Source of the DNA: Paracidovorax avenae
GTDB taxonomy: Bacteria; Pseudomonadota; Gammaproteobacteria; Burkholderiales; Burkholderiaceae_C
Direction: 5' to 3'
Length of the DNA: 64,000 nt
NCBI RefSeq assembly: GCF_040892545.1
Contig: NZ_CP156079.1
Location: forward strand, 3,507,501-3,571,500
How positions within the stretch are numbered: the first letter of the stretch is position 1; every line of letters starts with the position of its first letter. Both the position numbers and the translations under genes were made by a program. Shown here piece after piece: positions 1-9,959 of the stretch. The notes under the pieces were generated by a model. The model worked only from the letters and a program-made list of their open reading frames with translations. It ran no database searches and was not told the DNA's origin.

Positions 1-703
1 CGACATCGCCATCGAGCGCGAGAAAAAGCGCCTCGAGCAGGAGAAGAAGGAACGCCAGCTGCAGGCCGAACAGGACCGGCGCGAACGCGAGCGCAAGGAG
101 CAGGCCGAGCAGGACAAGAAGGAACGCCAGCAGAAGGAAAAGGCGCAGCGCGAGAAGGAACTGCAGCAACAGCGCGAGAAAGAGCAGCGCGAGAAGGATC
201 GCCGCGAGCAGCAGGAGAAGCTCGAAAAGCAGCAGGCCGAGAAGGAACGGCAGGAGCAGTTGCAGAAGAAGCAGGCGGAAGACAAGCGCAAGGCGGATGA
301 GAAGCGCAAGGCCGACGCCGCGGACGCCAAGCGCCTGGAAGCGCTGCGCCAGGAGAACCTGCGCCGCATGCAGGGCCTGGCGGGTGCCACCGGTGGCGAA
401 ACCGCCACCGGCAACGCCCAGCGCAGTTCCGGCCCGTCGGGCAGCTATGGCGGCAAGGTCGCGGCCAAGGTGCGCCCGAACATCGTCTATCCGGACGCCA
501 TCTCCGACAACCTTTACACCCTAGTGGAAGTGCGGGCCTCGCCCGACGGCACCATCGTGGGCATCCGCGTCACCAAGTCCAGCGGCAACAAGTCCTGGGA
601 CGACGCCGTGGTCCGTGCGCTCGAGAAGACCGACACCCTGCCGCGCGACGTGGACGGCCGCGTACCCTCCTCGCTGGTCATCGGCTTCAGGCCCAAGGAC
701 TGA
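1..703 (+). CDS. tolA: TolA cell-envelope protein, 3' part (5' end outside window)
   Basis: The reading frame is already open at base 2 and runs to the TGA at 701-703, so the start lies before the window. The visible N-terminal 110 or so residues are an almost pure Glu/Lys/Arg/Gln/Ala helix, the periplasm-spanning domain II typical of TolA. A Gly/Ser/Thr linker follows, then a C-terminal TonB/TolA-fold domain of about 85 residues ending in VIGFRPKD. TolA links the inner-membrane TolQR motor to TolB and Pal during outer-membrane constriction and is also used by colicins and filamentous phage. I chose TolA over TonB because of the long charged helix without Pro-Glu/Pro-Lys repeats. tolB and pal would be expected nearby, but nothing downstream in this window belongs to the Tol-Pal system. 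Confidence 0.88.
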   Translation, partial: DIAIEREKKRLEQEKKERQLQAEQDRRERERKEQAEQDKKERQQKEKAQREKELQQQREKEQREKDRREQQEKLEKQQAEKERQEQLQKKQAEDKRKADEKRKADAADAKRLEALRQENLRRMQGLAGATGGETATGNAQRSSGPSGSYGGKVAAKVRPNIVYPDAISDNLYTLVEVRASPDGTIVGIRVTKSSGNKSWDDAVVRALEKTDTLPRDVDGRVPSSLVIGFRPKD

Positions 704-802
704 CCCGCGGGCGCCGTCCTGGCCGGGCGGATCGCGAACCTGCGGGGTTACGGGCCTGCGGACCAGCGCCTCCGGGCAGGCCGGTGCAGGCCCCGGGCCG
801 GC

Positions 803-2224
803 TCAGTGGGCTGTCGCAGCGCTCCGGGCGCCCGCCCGCGCCAAGGCGGAATGGCGTCCGCCCCGCGCCACCGCCTCCATGGCCGGCACGGCATCCTGGT
901 CGGTCAGGGTGCGCAGGAACGCCACCACATCGCCGATCTCGGACTCGGTCAGCCGGGGCGCCTCGCCGGGCTGGCGGTCGAACGGCGCTTCCCGGTTGAC
1001 GTTGCCGGCATATTCGGCGGGCAGGTCGTCGTAGCGCGGATGCGCGCCGCGTGCGCGCGCCGGATAGGGATACCAGCGTGCCGGGTCGGTGTCGCGCGTG
1101 GCGTAGAAGCGCACCGCCTCTTCCAGGCTGTGGAAGACCCCGTTGTGGAAAAAAGCCTGCCGCACCGCCACGTTGCGCAGGCTGGGCGTGCGGAACGCGC
1201 CGCAGAGCGCCGCGCGCTCCTTCGCGTCCGTCCCGGCCGGCAGCGTGGCGCAGGTGCCCAGGTCGTGGAATGACGGGTCCCGGTTGGCCGGCAGCGCGCG
1301 GTTGCGCGGCACGCCGATCGCGATATGCCCGAAATCCGAGAAGGCGGGGAATGCCCCGTTGTTGGGGCTGACCTCGCTCAGGTGGCAGGACGCGCAGTTG
1401 CCCTTCTTCGCGTCGTTGAAGAGCGCGAGCCCGCGCATCTCGCGCGCCGACAGCGCCGCCTTGCCGCGCAGGTAGTCGTCGTACCGGCTGCTGTAGGGGT
1501 AGAAGCGGGCCGGATCCTGCTGGAACATCTCCAGCGCCAGCGTGGCCCACTGGAAGCCCCGGGCGTCGTCGTCGAGCGCGTCGGCGCCGAAGGTCTCGCG
1601 GAACTGCGCCGCATAGGGCGCCCGCCGCAGCCGCTCCACCACCGCCGCGGGGCCGGCATTGGCCATCTCGTGCGGCGCCAGCAGCGGGATCGCCGCCTGC
1701 TCGTGCAGCGTGCCCGCGCGGCCGTCCCAGGTGTGGCCGCCCGATGCGCCCTGGTCCACGCTTTCGTCGAAATCGTCGTCGAAGCGGTGCATCGTGAAGG
1801 GAGGCACGTTCTGCTGGTAGCGCAGGGACGGCGCCGCCCGCACGCCCAGGGCCGCACCGTCGGCGCCGCCGGGCTGCACCGCGAGGCCGTTGGGCGGCCC
1901 GAACGCGTGCGCCGGATCATGGCAGCTCGCGCAGGACACGCGGCCCGATGCCGACAGCCCCTTGTCGAAGAACATGGCCTGCCCCACGGCCTGCATGCGC
2001 GCGAAGTCCGGCTGCGCCGCCATCTGCAACCGGTTCGCATCGGGCGGCATGGCGCCGGCCGGCGCCGCGGGCCGGGCATCGGCCGGAGCCACGCCCGATG
2101 CGGCGGCGCGCCCCATCCACAACCCCACGCCGAGCAGCACGCCCGCAGCGCCCAGCAGGCAGGCAGGGCCGCTCCATCGAAGAAAAAACCGGGAGGCCAA
2201 AAACACGCGCACAGGAGCAGTCAT
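803..2224 (-). CDS. Di-heme cytochrome c peroxidase / MauG-family protein
   Basis: A 473-residue protein with an N-terminal membrane anchor or signal (about residues 8-38) followed by two c-type heme sites, CASCH at about 98-102 and CASCH at about 277-281. Two CxxCH sites and this spacing are typical of the bacterial di-heme peroxidase/MauG family, which works in the periplasm and either reduces H2O2 with electrons from cytochrome c or oxidises a protein substrate. The family is clear; the substrate is not. An upstream in-frame ATG at 2305 would add 27 residues lacking any signal character, so I start at 2224, which puts the hydrophobic segment at the N-terminus. It is transcribed divergently from the phosphoesterase gene at 2371. 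Confidence 0.85.
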   Translation of the reverse strand: MTAPVRVFLASRFFLRWSGPACLLGAAGVLLGVGLWMGRAAASGVAPADARPAAPAGAMPPDANRLQMAAQPDFARMQAVGQAMFFDKGLSASGRVSCASCHDPAHAFGPPNGLAVQPGGADGAALGVRAAPSLRYQQNVPPFTMHRFDDDFDESVDQGASGGHTWDGRAGTLHEQAAIPLLAPHEMANAGPAAVVERLRRAPYAAQFRETFGADALDDDARGFQWATLALEMFQQDPARFYPYSSRYDDYLRGKAALSAREMRGLALFNDAKKGNCASCHLSEVSPNNGAFPAFSDFGHIAIGVPRNRALPANRDPSFHDLGTCATLPAGTDAKERAALCGAFRTPSLRNVAVRQAFFHNGVFHSLEEAVRFYATRDTDPARWYPYPARARGAHPRYDDLPAEYAGNVNREAPFDRQPGEAPRLTESEIGDVVAFLRTLTDQDAVPAMEAVARGGRHSALARAGARSAATAH

Positions 2225-2370
2225 GGGTCGGGAAGAAAAGCCGGAAAAACGCGGCGCGCCAGCATGCGCCCCGGCCATGTCAGCTTCATGACGGCCATCT
2301 GTCATGCCCCGGACACAGCCGCGTTACCACAATGCGCCTCGCATAAAACCATTCACAACAGCGCACTACC

Positions 2371-4014
2371 ATGAAACCCACTCTTCGCCTCCTCCCCCTG
2401 GCCGCCGCCGCGGCCACCCTGCTGTGCGCCTGCGGCGGCAGCGACGGCTCTTCCACCGACAGCCTGCTGCAGCAGCGCATCCAGAACGTCGTGGTGATCT
2501 ACGCGGAAAACCGCGGCTTCGACAACCTCTACGGGCTCTATCCCGGTGCCGACGGCATCCCCGGCGTGAACCCGTCCGCCTCCGGCAGCTATATGCCCCA
2601 GGTGGACCGCGACGCGGCGGGCACCGTGCTCGCCAGGCTGCCCAAGGTCTGGGGCGGCGTCACCGCGTCAGGCCAGGCCGTCACCGTGCCGGAAGGCAGC
2701 ACGGCCAGCCAGGACAACCGCCCCTTCCAGATCGACGCCACGTCCGGCTTCCAGACGACCGGCGTGCAGGTCGGGCCGAACGTGATCACCCGCGATCTCT
2801 ACCACCGCTTCTTCGAGAACCAGATGCAGATCAACGGCGGCCGCAACGACAAGTTCGCCGCCTGGGCCGATTCGGGCGGCCTCACCATGGGCTACTACGA
2901 CGGCAGCAACATGCAGCTGTGGAAGCTGGCCCAGAAATACGTGCTGGCCGACAACTTCTTCATGGGCGCCTTCGGCGGCTCCTTCCTGAACCACCAGTAC
3001 CTGGTGTGCGCCTGCGCACCGGAATACCCCAATGCCGACACCTCCGCCGCCAAGGGCTCGATCTCGGCCGTGGACCAGGACGCCGCCGGCAACTTCCTGC
3101 CGCGCCTCACGGTGGCGGCCAACTCGCCCGCGTCCGCCATCTCCGGCCCGCCGGTGTTCGTGAACAGCAGCAACATCGCCCCGAAGAACTACGCCGGCGA
3201 CGGCAAGTTCTACGCGATCAACACGATGCAGCCGCCCTACCAGCCCAGCTCCAACGCCCCGGCCAGCGGCGCGAGCAACCTGACCGCGGATCCGGCCAAG
3301 GCCACCACGCTGCCCCCGCAGACCGCCACCACCATCGCCGACCTGCTCGACAGGAAGAACGTCGACTGGGCCTGGTATGCGGGCGGCTACAACGCGACGC
3401 TGGCGTCGGCCACCACGGACCGCGCCTTCGCCCGGCCCGCGCCGAACTTCCAGTTCCACCACCAGCCGTTCAACTACTACGCGAAGTTCGATCCGACCCA
3501 GTCCGCCACCGCGGCCTACCGCGCGCAGCACCTGAAGGATTTCGACGCGCAGTTCCTGCAGGACGCCGCCGCCGGCAAGCTGCCGGCCGTGACCTTCTAC
3601 AAGCCGCAGGGCAACCTCAACCAGCACCCGGGCTATGCCAGCGTGGCCGACGGCGACGCGCACATCGCCAGCGTGATCGCCCAGCTGCAGGCCAGCCCGC
3701 AATGGAAGAACATGCTGATCGTCGTGGCCTACGACGAGAACGGCGGCTTCTGGGACCACAAGGCCGTCCCCAAGGGCGACCTCTGGGGCCCGGGCACGCG
3801 GATCCCGGCGCTGATCATCTCGCCCTGGGCCAAGCACGGCGTGGTGGACCACACGCAGTACGACACGGCATCCATCCTGCGCTTCATCACGCGCCGCTGG
3901 GGCCTGGACACCCTGCCGGGCCTGGCGCAGCGCGATGCCGCCCTGGTCAAGAACGGCGGCCAGCCGATGGGCGACCTGACGTCGGCCCTGGACCTGACGC
4001 AGATCCTGCAGTAA
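2371..4014 (+). CDS. Lipoprotein phosphoesterase (AcpA / phospholipase C-like family)
   Basis: A 547-residue secreted hydrolase. The N-terminus is a lipoprotein signal with Cys19/Cys21 in LLCACGG, so it is probably anchored to a membrane through Cys21. The mature part has the alkaline-phosphatase-superfamily pattern of bacterial phosphoesterases: VVVIYAENRGFDNLYG near residues 36-51 (metal/nucleophile region, compare ENRSFDHYFG in phospholipases C) and VVAYDENGGFWDHK near 450-463 (second metal cluster). Proteins of this size and layout are annotated as acid phosphatase (AcpA-type) or phosphoesterase; choosing between phosphomonoester and phospholipid substrates is not possible from sequence. 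It stands alone, divergent from the peroxidase, and is followed by a good hairpin terminator. Confidence 0.85.
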   Translation: MKPTLRLLPLAAAAATLLCACGGSDGSSTDSLLQQRIQNVVVIYAENRGFDNLYGLYPGADGIPGVNPSASGSYMPQVDRDAAGTVLARLPKVWGGVTASGQAVTVPEGSTASQDNRPFQIDATSGFQTTGVQVGPNVITRDLYHRFFENQMQINGGRNDKFAAWADSGGLTMGYYDGSNMQLWKLAQKYVLADNFFMGAFGGSFLNHQYLVCACAPEYPNADTSAAKGSISAVDQDAAGNFLPRLTVAANSPASAISGPPVFVNSSNIAPKNYAGDGKFYAINTMQPPYQPSSNAPASGASNLTADPAKATTLPPQTATTIADLLDRKNVDWAWYAGGYNATLASATTDRAFARPAPNFQFHHQPFNYYAKFDPTQSATAAYRAQHLKDFDAQFLQDAAAGKLPAVTFYKPQGNLNQHPGYASVADGDAHIASVIAQLQASPQWKNMLIVVAYDENGGFWDHKAVPKGDLWGPGTRIPALIISPWAKHGVVDHTQYDTASILRFITRRWGLDTLPGLAQRDAALVKNGGQPMGDLTSALDLTQILQ

Positions 4015-4085
4015 CGCGCGCCCCCGCAGCGTCCGGCCCTGCCGGCCGGCCTGCGGCACTGCCCGCTGTACTGCTCCCAAAGGAC

Positions 4086-4110
4086 AAAGCCCGCATGACG
4101 CGGGCTTTTC
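4086..4110 (+). terminator. Rho-independent terminator after the phosphoesterase gene
   Basis: A perfect 9-bp stem, AAAGCCCGC (4086-4094) and GCGGGCTTT (4100-4108), with loop ATGAC, followed by T and C/T-rich sequence. It lies 71 bases past the phosphoesterase stop. The A-rich left arm could also let it work on the minus strand for the convergent transporter gene, whose stop is at 4170. Confidence 0.8.
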
Positions 4111-4169
4111 CTTTCGCGCTTCTCCCCGTGTGGCGGCACGCCCTGCGGCGCGCCGATCCTCTCAAAGGT

Positions 4170-5504
4170 TCATTCGCGGCGCTCGATCAGGCGGTTGATG
4201 CGCAGCGCCAGCAGCGTGCAGACCACGCCGGACAGCAGGTACACGCTGACCGCGACCAGGCCGAACTTGGCCGACAGGCCCAGGGCGACCAGCGGCGCGA
4301 ACGCGGCGCCGACGAGCCAGGCCAGGTCGGCGGAGAGCGCGGCGCCCGTGTAGCGGAAGCGCGGAGAGAAATTGGCCGTCACCGTGCCGGAAGCCTGGCC
4401 GTACGACAGGCCCAGCAGCACGAAGCCCACCAGGATGAAGATGTTGTTGCCCACCGTGCCGCTGCTGAGCAGCCACGGCGTGACCAGGCTGAACACCCCG
4501 ATCAGGCAGGCCATGGCGCCCAGGGTGTTGCGGCGGCCCACCCGGTCGGCCAGCCGGCCGGAGATGGCGATGGCGATGGCCGCACAGAAGGCGCCCGCGA
4601 TCTGCACCCCCAGCACGTGGGTGATCGACTGCTCGGAATACATCGAGATCCAGGACAGCGGGAAGACCGTGACCACGTGGAAGAGCGCGAAGCTGGCCAG
4701 CGCGGCGAAGGCGCCCAGGAACACGTTGCGGCCTTCGCTGCGCATGAGTTCCAGCACGCCCACGGGAGCCAGTTCGCGCTGCTGCAGCATCTCGGTATAG
4801 GACTGCCCGACGATCAGGCGCAGGCGGGCGAAGAGCGCCACCACGTTGATCGCGAAGGCGACGAAGAACGGGAAGCGCCAGCCCCAGTCGAGGAACTCCT
4901 GCACCGACAGGTTGCTGTAGAGATAGGCGAACAGGCTGGCCGCGAGCGCGAAGCCGACCGGCGCGCCCAGCTGTCCGATCATGGCGAACCAGCCGCGCCG
5001 CTCCGGCGGGGCGGACATGGCCAGCAGGGACGGCAGTCCGTCCCAGGTGCCGCCCAGCGCCAGGCCCTGGCCCAGGCGCAGCACGACCAGGGCGATGATT
5101 GCGATGTGGCCCACGCTGTTGTAGCTCGGCAGGAAGGCCATGCCCGCGGTGGAGGCGCCCAGCAGGAACAGGGCGAGCGTGAGCTTGGTGCCGCGCCCCC
5201 AGCGCCGCTGCACCGCCATCGAGATGGCCGTGCCGACGGGACGCGCGACGAAGGCCAGCGCGAAGATCGCGAAGGCCATCAGCGTGCCGTCCAGGCGCGT
5301 CATGAAGGGAAAGACGAACGACGGGAACACCAGTACGCAGGCGATCCCGAAGACGAAGAAGTCGAAATACTCGGACGACCGCCCGATGATCACGCCGACC
5401 GCGATCTCGCTGGGCGTGGCTTCTTCATGGGTGTCCGCATGGGACAGGGATTCCTCGTGGTGGAAATTCCCGGCGGGGTAAGGGGAAGCAGCAAGCCCAC
5501 TCAT
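4170..5504 (-). CDS. MFS transporter, metabolite:H+ symporter (MHS) type
   Basis: A 444-residue integral membrane protein with about 12 predicted helices. It starts with a soluble 35-residue tail and shows the MHS pattern: EYFDFFVFG in the first helix region, FAIFALAFVARPVGTAI in helices 2-3, and a conserved GQGLALGGTWDG stretch. The second half contains SGRLADRVGRRNT, the MFS loop 8-9 motif. MHS members import organic acids, shikimate, proline/betaine or aromatic acids with protons; the substrate cannot be assigned. The start at 5504 is supported by GAGGAG eight bases upstream. No neighbouring metabolic gene suggests a substrate. Confidence 0.85.
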   Translation of the reverse strand: MSGLAASPYPAGNFHHEESLSHADTHEEATPSEIAVGVIIGRSSEYFDFFVFGIACVLVFPSFVFPFMTRLDGTLMAFAIFALAFVARPVGTAISMAVQRRWGRGTKLTLALFLLGASTAGMAFLPSYNSVGHIAIIALVVLRLGQGLALGGTWDGLPSLLAMSAPPERRGWFAMIGQLGAPVGFALAASLFAYLYSNLSVQEFLDWGWRFPFFVAFAINVVALFARLRLIVGQSYTEMLQQRELAPVGVLELMRSEGRNVFLGAFAALASFALFHVVTVFPLSWISMYSEQSITHVLGVQIAGAFCAAIAIAISGRLADRVGRRNTLGAMACLIGVFSLVTPWLLSSGTVGNNIFILVGFVLLGLSYGQASGTVTANFSPRFRYTGAALSADLAWLVGAAFAPLVALGLSAKFGLVAVSVYLLSGVVCTLLALRINRLIERRE

Positions 5505-5678
5505 ATGAACGCTCCTCGATTCATGCTGAACACGGCTTCCGTTCTACACCCCGGCCGTGGCCCCTACAAGGCGACTTTTCCCTGAAGACGGGTCGGACAA
5601 ACCCTTACACGAACCATGGTTTTGCGCTCGTCGGTCTGCAACCCGCGCCAGCCCGTGCTGGCGGGCCGTACTTTGACC

Positions 5679-5695
5679 TTGGACAAAATGTCCAA
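5679..5695. promoter_or_regulatory. 17-bp perfect palindrome upstream of cyoA (candidate operator)
   Basis: TTGGACA-AAA-TGTCCAA is a perfect inverted repeat with 7-bp arms, about 90 bases before the cyoA start and in the only long gap (5505-5783) of this region. The symmetry and position suggest a binding site for a dimeric regulator of the oxidase operon. I do not recognise the regulator: it is neither an FNR (TTGAT-N4-ATCAA) nor a LexA site. The rest of the gap holds a weak CCAAA-N8-TTTGG repeat at 5709-5726 and no gene. Confidence 0.45.
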
Positions 5696-5783
5696 TCGAC
5701 AGAGCCTTCCAAAGTATTACATTTGGCCCGTCCTGTAATCCGCGTTTGCCCTAAACGCGCTTTTCGTTACGCCCCCCAAAAGC

Positions 5784-6833
5784 ATGCTGAAAACCATGAA
5801 ACTCCGCGGGCCCGCATGGCTCGGCGCGGCCGCCCTGGCTGCAAGCCTCGCCGGCTGCAGCAAGGCCGTCGTCCTCAATCCAGCGGGTGACGTCGCCGCG
5901 CAGCAAGGCCAGCTGGTCGTCACCGCCACGCTGCTGATGCTGATCATCATCGTCCCGGTGATCCTGCTCACCTTCCTGTTCGCCTGGAAGTACCGCCAGT
6001 CGAACACCGAGGCCGAGTACGACCCCGACTGGCACCACTCCACCACGCTGGAACTGGTGATCTGGACCGTGCCGCTGATGATCATCATTGCCCTGGGGGC
6101 GCTGACCTGGATCAGCACCCACAAGCTGGACCCGTACCGCCCCCTGGACCGCATCGACGCGGCCCGCGCGCTGCCCGCCAGCGTCAAGCCGCTGGAGATC
6201 CAGGTGGTGGCCATGGACTGGAAGTGGGCCTTCTTCTACCCCGAGCAGGGCATCGCCACGGTGAACGAGGTCGCTGCACCCGTGGACCGCCCCATCGTCT
6301 TCAAGCTGACGTCCACGTCCACGATGAACGCGTTCTACGTTCCCGACCTGGCCGGCATGATCTACACCATGCCCGGCATGCAGACCGAGCTGAACGCCAT
6401 CATCAACAAGGCGGGCGTGTACCACGGCTTCTCGTCGCACTACAGCGGCCCGGGCTTCTCCGGCATGACGTTCAAGTTCCACGGCCTGAGCGACGGCGAC
6501 TTCGACAAGTGGGTCGCCGATGCCAAGGGTTCCGGGAAGGCGCTGGACAGCAAGACCTACCTCGCCCTCGCCAAGCCCAGCGAGCGCAACCCCGTGGAGC
6601 GCTTCGCCTCCGTGGAAGCCGGGCTCTACGAGAAGGTGCTCAACCGCTGCGTCGAGGACGGCAAGATGTGCATGCACCACATGATGGCCATCGATGCCAA
6701 CGGCGGCGAGGCCTACCTCAAGGCCGCCGGCCTGAACCTGCCCCAGGACGTGTGCACGGCCGAGAACTCCGCGCGCGTGATCGCCTCCCTGGAAACGACG
6801 CGCGAGACCGCGAACGCCACCACCCCGCAATGA
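5784..6833 (+). CDS. cyoA: Cytochrome bo3 ubiquinol oxidase subunit II
   Basis: A 349-residue lipoprotein subunit of the proton-pumping quinol oxidase. The signal ends in LAGC (Cys25, lipid site). Two transmembrane helices follow (about 45-70 and 90-110), then a periplasmic cupredoxin domain. The stretch YSGPGFSGMTFK matches the CyoA signature. The copper A ligands of cytochrome c oxidase subunit II (CxxxC) are absent at the equivalent place, which marks it as a quinol rather than cytochrome c oxidase. The C-terminus carries an unusual His/Met/Cys-containing stretch (CMHHMM) about 50 residues from the end. A second in-frame ATG at 5796 is an equally good start. First gene of cyoABCD. Confidence 0.95.
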   Translation: MLKTMKLRGPAWLGAAALAASLAGCSKAVVLNPAGDVAAQQGQLVVTATLLMLIIIVPVILLTFLFAWKYRQSNTEAEYDPDWHHSTTLELVIWTVPLMIIIALGALTWISTHKLDPYRPLDRIDAARALPASVKPLEIQVVAMDWKWAFFYPEQGIATVNEVAAPVDRPIVFKLTSTSTMNAFYVPDLAGMIYTMPGMQTELNAIINKAGVYHGFSSHYSGPGFSGMTFKFHGLSDGDFDKWVADAKGSGKALDSKTYLALAKPSERNPVERFASVEAGLYEKVLNRCVEDGKMCMHHMMAIDANGGEAYLKAAGLNLPQDVCTAENSARVIASLETTRETANATTPQ

Positions 6834-6889
6834 CCCTGCAGGGCCGTTGACGCGCAGGCGGCGCCGGCCCCCACCAGAAGAAACCCGAT

Positions 6890-8896
6890 ATGTCCTCCGA
6901 ACAAATTACCGCGTCCCACTGGGCCCTGGGACGGCTCACCTGGGACTCCGTGCCGATGGCGCACGAACCCATCGTGCTGTGGACCTTCATCGCCGTGATG
7001 CTGGGCGGCCTCGCCGTCTTCGCCGCGGTCACGCGCTTCCGCCTGTGGGGCCCGCTGTGGCGCGACTGGATCTGCAGCATCGACCACAAGAAGATCGGGA
7101 TCATGTACATGATCCTCGGCATCGTGATGCTGCTGCGCGGCTTCGCCGACGCGGTGATGATGCGCCTGCAGCAGGCCATCGCCTTCGGCGACAACATGGG
7201 CTACCTGCCTCCGCACCACTACGACCAGATCTTCACCGCCCACGGCGTGATCATGATCTTCTTCGTGGCGATGCCGCTGGTCACCGGCCTGATGAACTAC
7301 GTCGTGCCGCTGCAGATCGGCGCGCGCGACGTGGCCTTCCCGTTCCTGAACAACTTCAGCTTCTGGATGACCACCGCCGGTGCCATCCTGGTGATGATCT
7401 CGCTGTTCCTGGGCGAGTTCTCCACCTCCGGCTGGCTGGCCCTGTCCAACCTGGGGGCGCAGAACCCGGGGACCGGGCTGGACTACTACATATGGGCGCT
7501 GCAGGTCGCCGGGGTGGGCACGACGCTCTCGGGCATCAACCTGATCGTGACGATCATCAAGATGCGCGCGCCCGGCATGAACCTGATGAAGATGCCCATC
7601 TTCACCTGGACGTCCCTGTGCACGAACGCCCTGATCGTGGCCTCCTTCCCGGTGCTGACGGCCGCCCTGGTGCTGATGTCGCTGGACCGCTACGTCGGCA
7701 CGAACTTCTTCACGAACGACTTCGGCGGCAACCCGATGCTGTACGTGAACCTGATCTGGATCTGGGGCCACCCCGAGGTGTACATCCTGGTGCTGCCCGC
7801 GTTCGGCATCTTCTCCGAAGTGGTCGCCACGTTCTGCCGCAAGCGCCTGTTCGGCTACACCTCCATGGTCTATGCCACGGTGGTGATCACCATCCTGTCG
7901 TACCTGGTCTGGCTGCACCACTTCTTCACGATGGGCTCCGGCGCCAGCGTGAACACGTTCTTCGGCATCACGACGATGATCATCTCGATCCCCACGGGCG
8001 CGAAGATCTTCAACTGGCTGTTCACCATGTACAAGGGCCGCATCCGCTTCGAGCTGCCCATGATGTGGACCGTGGCGTTCATGGCCACCTTCGCCATCGG
8101 CGGCATGACCGGCGTGCTGCTGGCCGTGCCCCCGGCCGACTTCGTGCTGCACAACAGCCTGTTCCTGATCGCCCACTTCCACAACGTGATCATCGGCGGC
8201 GTGCTGTTCGGCCTGTTCGCCGGCATCAACTACTGGTTCCCCAAGGCCTTCGGCTACAAGCTCGACCGCACCTGGGGCCTGCGCTCCTTCTGGCTGTGGG
8301 TGGTGGGCTTCTGGGTGGCGTTCGCGCCCCTGTACATCCTGGGCCTGATGGGCGTGACGCGCCGCGTCAACCACTTCGAGGATCCTTCCCTGCAGGTCTG
8401 GTTCGTGATCGCCGCCGCCGGCGCGGGCCTCATCGCCCTGGGCATCGGCTGCTTCCTGATGCAGCTCGTGGTGAGCTACCTCAAGCGCGACCAGCTGCGC
8501 GACTTCACGGGCGACCCGTGGGATGCCCGCACGCTGGAATGGGCCACCTCCTCGCCCCCGCCCCAGTACAACTTCGCCTTCACGCCCCGCGTGCACGAGA
8601 TCGATGCCTGGTGGGACATGAAGAAGCATGGCTACAAGCGCCCCCTGGCCGGCTTCCAGCCGATCCACATGCCGGCCAACACCGGCGCGGGCGCCGTCAT
8701 CTCCGCGTTCTCGCTGGTGCTCGGCTTCGCCCTGATCTGGCACATGTGGCTGCTCGCGGGCGTGTCGTTCGCCGGCATCGTGCTGGCCGCGATCATCCAC
8801 ACGTTCAACTACAAGCGCGACTTCTACATCCCTGCCGATGAAGTCAACACGACCGAAGAAGCCCGCACACTCCAACTCGCCCGCTCCCATGTCTGA
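6890..8896 (+). CDS. cyoB: Cytochrome bo3 ubiquinol oxidase subunit I
   Basis: The catalytic subunit, 668 residues and about 15 helices, the normal length for CyoB. Heme-copper landmarks are present in order: [14 protein letters not shown] (low-spin heme b ligand), [14 protein letters not shown] (CuB ligand and cross-linked Tyr), [11 protein letters not shown] (two CuB histidines) and [11 protein letters not shown] (high- and low-spin heme ligands). It oxidises ubiquinol at the membrane and reduces O2 to water while pumping protons. The last codons overlap the start of cyoC by 8 bases, so translation of the two is probably coupled. Confidence 0.97.
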   Translation: MSSEQITASHWALGRLTWDSVPMAHEPIVLWTFIAVMLGGLAVFAAVTRFRLWGPLWRDWICSIDHKKIGIMYMILGIVMLLRGFADAVMMRLQQAIAFGDNMGYLPPHHYDQIFTAHGVIMIFFVAMPLVTGLMNYVVPLQIGARDVAFPFLNNFSFWMTTAGAILVMISLFLGEFSTSGWLALSNLGAQNPGTGLDYYIWALQVAGVGTTLSGINLIVTIIKMRAPGMNLMKMPIFTWTSLCTNALIVASFPVLTAALVLMSLDRYVGTNFFTNDFGGNPMLYVNLIWIWGHPEVYILVLPAFGIFSEVVATFCRKRLFGYTSMVYATVVITILSYLVWLHHFFTMGSGASVNTFFGITTMIISIPTGAKIFNWLFTMYKGRIRFELPMMWTVAFMATFAIGGMTGVLLAVPPADFVLHNSLFLIAHFHNVIIGGVLFGLFAGINYWFPKAFGYKLDRTWGLRSFWLWVVGFWVAFAPLYILGLMGVTRRVNHFEDPSLQVWFVIAAAGAGLIALGIGCFLMQLVVSYLKRDQLRDFTGDPWDARTLEWATSSPPPQYNFAFTPRVHEIDAWWDMKKHGYKRPLAGFQPIHMPANTGAGAVISAFSLVLGFALIWHMWLLAGVSFAGIVLAAIIHTFNYKRDFYIPADEVNTTEEARTLQLARSHV

Positions 8897-9521
8897 TATC
8901 CGTTACCAAGCCGGCGCCGCAGGCGCCCTGGCTTCCCGCGACTACCACCTCGCGGAGGAGCCCCATCCAGAGAACGGCACCGCGCTGGGCTTCTGGCTCT
9001 ACCTGATGAGCGACTGCCTCATCTTCGCCGCGCTGTTCGCCACCTACGGCGTGCTGGGCCGCAGCTACGCCGCCGGCCCGACCGGCGCGCAGCTGTTCGA
9101 CCTCTCGCTGGTGGCCATCAACACGGCCTTCCTGCTGCTGTCGTCCATCACCTTCGGCTTCGCCATGCTGCAGAAGCAGAAGGGCAACGTGGGCGGCACG
9201 CTGGGCTGGCTGGCGGTCACGGGCCTGTTCGGCCTGTGCTTCCTGGGCCTGGAACTCTATGAGTTCCACCACCTGATCCATGAAGGCGCGGGTCCGCAGC
9301 GCAGCGCCTTCCTGTCGGCCTTCTTCACGCTGGTGGGCACCCACGGGCTGCACGTCACCTTCGGCCTCATCTGGCTGGTGGTGCTGATGATCCAGATCAG
9401 CAAGCACGGCCTGATCCACGAGAACAAGCGCCGCCTGATGTGCCTGTCGATGTTCTGGCACTTCCTGGACGTGGTCTGGATCGGCGTCTTCACCTTTGTG
9501 TACCTGATGGGGGTGCTGTAA
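8889..9521 (+). CDS. cyoC: Cytochrome bo3 ubiquinol oxidase subunit III
   Basis: 210 residues, five predicted helices, heme-copper oxidase subunit III family (e.g. [20 protein letters not shown] near residue 37, [13 protein letters not shown] near 150). It stabilises CyoB and has no cofactor. I take the ATG at 8889 (MSDIRYQ...) rather than an in-frame ATG 51 bases upstream, because the downstream start gives the usual length and an 8-base overlap with cyoB. The stop is followed after two bases by the start of cyoD. Confidence 0.95.
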   Translation: MSDIRYQAGAAGALASRDYHLAEEPHPENGTALGFWLYLMSDCLIFAALFATYGVLGRSYAAGPTGAQLFDLSLVAINTAFLLLSSITFGFAMLQKQKGNVGGTLGWLAVTGLFGLCFLGLELYEFHHLIHEGAGPQRSAFLSAFFTLVGTHGLHVTFGLIWLVVLMIQISKHGLIHENKRRLMCLSMFWHFLDVVWIGVFTFVYLMGVL

Positions 9522-9523
9522 AC

Positions 9524-9952
9524 ATGAGCGCACAGAATTCGCACGCACACGCACATGCCCACGCCGGGCACGACGACCACCACCACGACGACGGCCCGCA
9601 CAGCACCTTCTCGGGCTACATGGTCGGCTTCGTGCTGTCGATCATCCTCACGGCCATCCCGTTCTGGCTCGTCATGGCCAAGGTGATCTCCGACCGCAAC
9701 ACGGCCGTGCTGGTGCTCGGCGCCTTCGCCGTGGTGCAGATCCTGGTCCACATGGTCTGCTTCCTGCACATGAACGGCAAGGTGGAAGGCGGCTGGACCA
9801 TGCTGTCCACCATCTTCACCGTGGTGTTCGTGGCCATCGCCATCGCGGGCACGCTGTGGGTGATGTTCCACATGAACACCAACATGATGCCGGAGCACAA
9901 CATGCCCGCATCCACGGCGCCCCTGCCCCCGCCGGTGAACAACACGCCCTGA
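9524..9952 (+). CDS. cyoD: Cytochrome bo3 ubiquinol oxidase subunit IV, with His-rich N-terminus
   Basis: 142 residues with three transmembrane helices after residue 30, the CyoD/COX4-like family that assists assembly of the CuB centre and CyoB. The first 29 residues are strikingly rich in His and Asp (HAHAHAHAGHDDHHHDD), far more so than E. coli CyoD. Such a tail could bind copper, nickel or zinc; that is inference only. It starts two bases after the cyoC stop, within the same transcript. Confidence 0.93.
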   Translation: MSAQNSHAHAHAHAGHDDHHHDDGPHSTFSGYMVGFVLSIILTAIPFWLVMAKVISDRNTAVLVLGAFAVVQILVHMVCFLHMNGKVEGGWTMLSTIFTVVFVAIAIAGTLWVMFHMNTNMMPEHNMPASTAPLPPPVNNTP

Positions 9953-9959
9953 CGACCCG

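Noticed and set aside
2225..2305. Longer peroxidase starting at the ATG at 2305
   Set aside because: Adds 27 hydrophilic residues before the membrane anchor and reaches towards the divergent promoter; the ATG at 2224 gives a normal export signal.
2304..5585. A 1093-codon plus-strand frame over the phosphoesterase and transporter genes
   Set aside because: Runs in the wrong frame through one gene and antisense through the other.
6713..8890. A 725-codon minus-strand frame opposite cyoB
   Set aside because: His/Asp/Glu/Arg-rich antisense product of a clearly functional oxidase gene.
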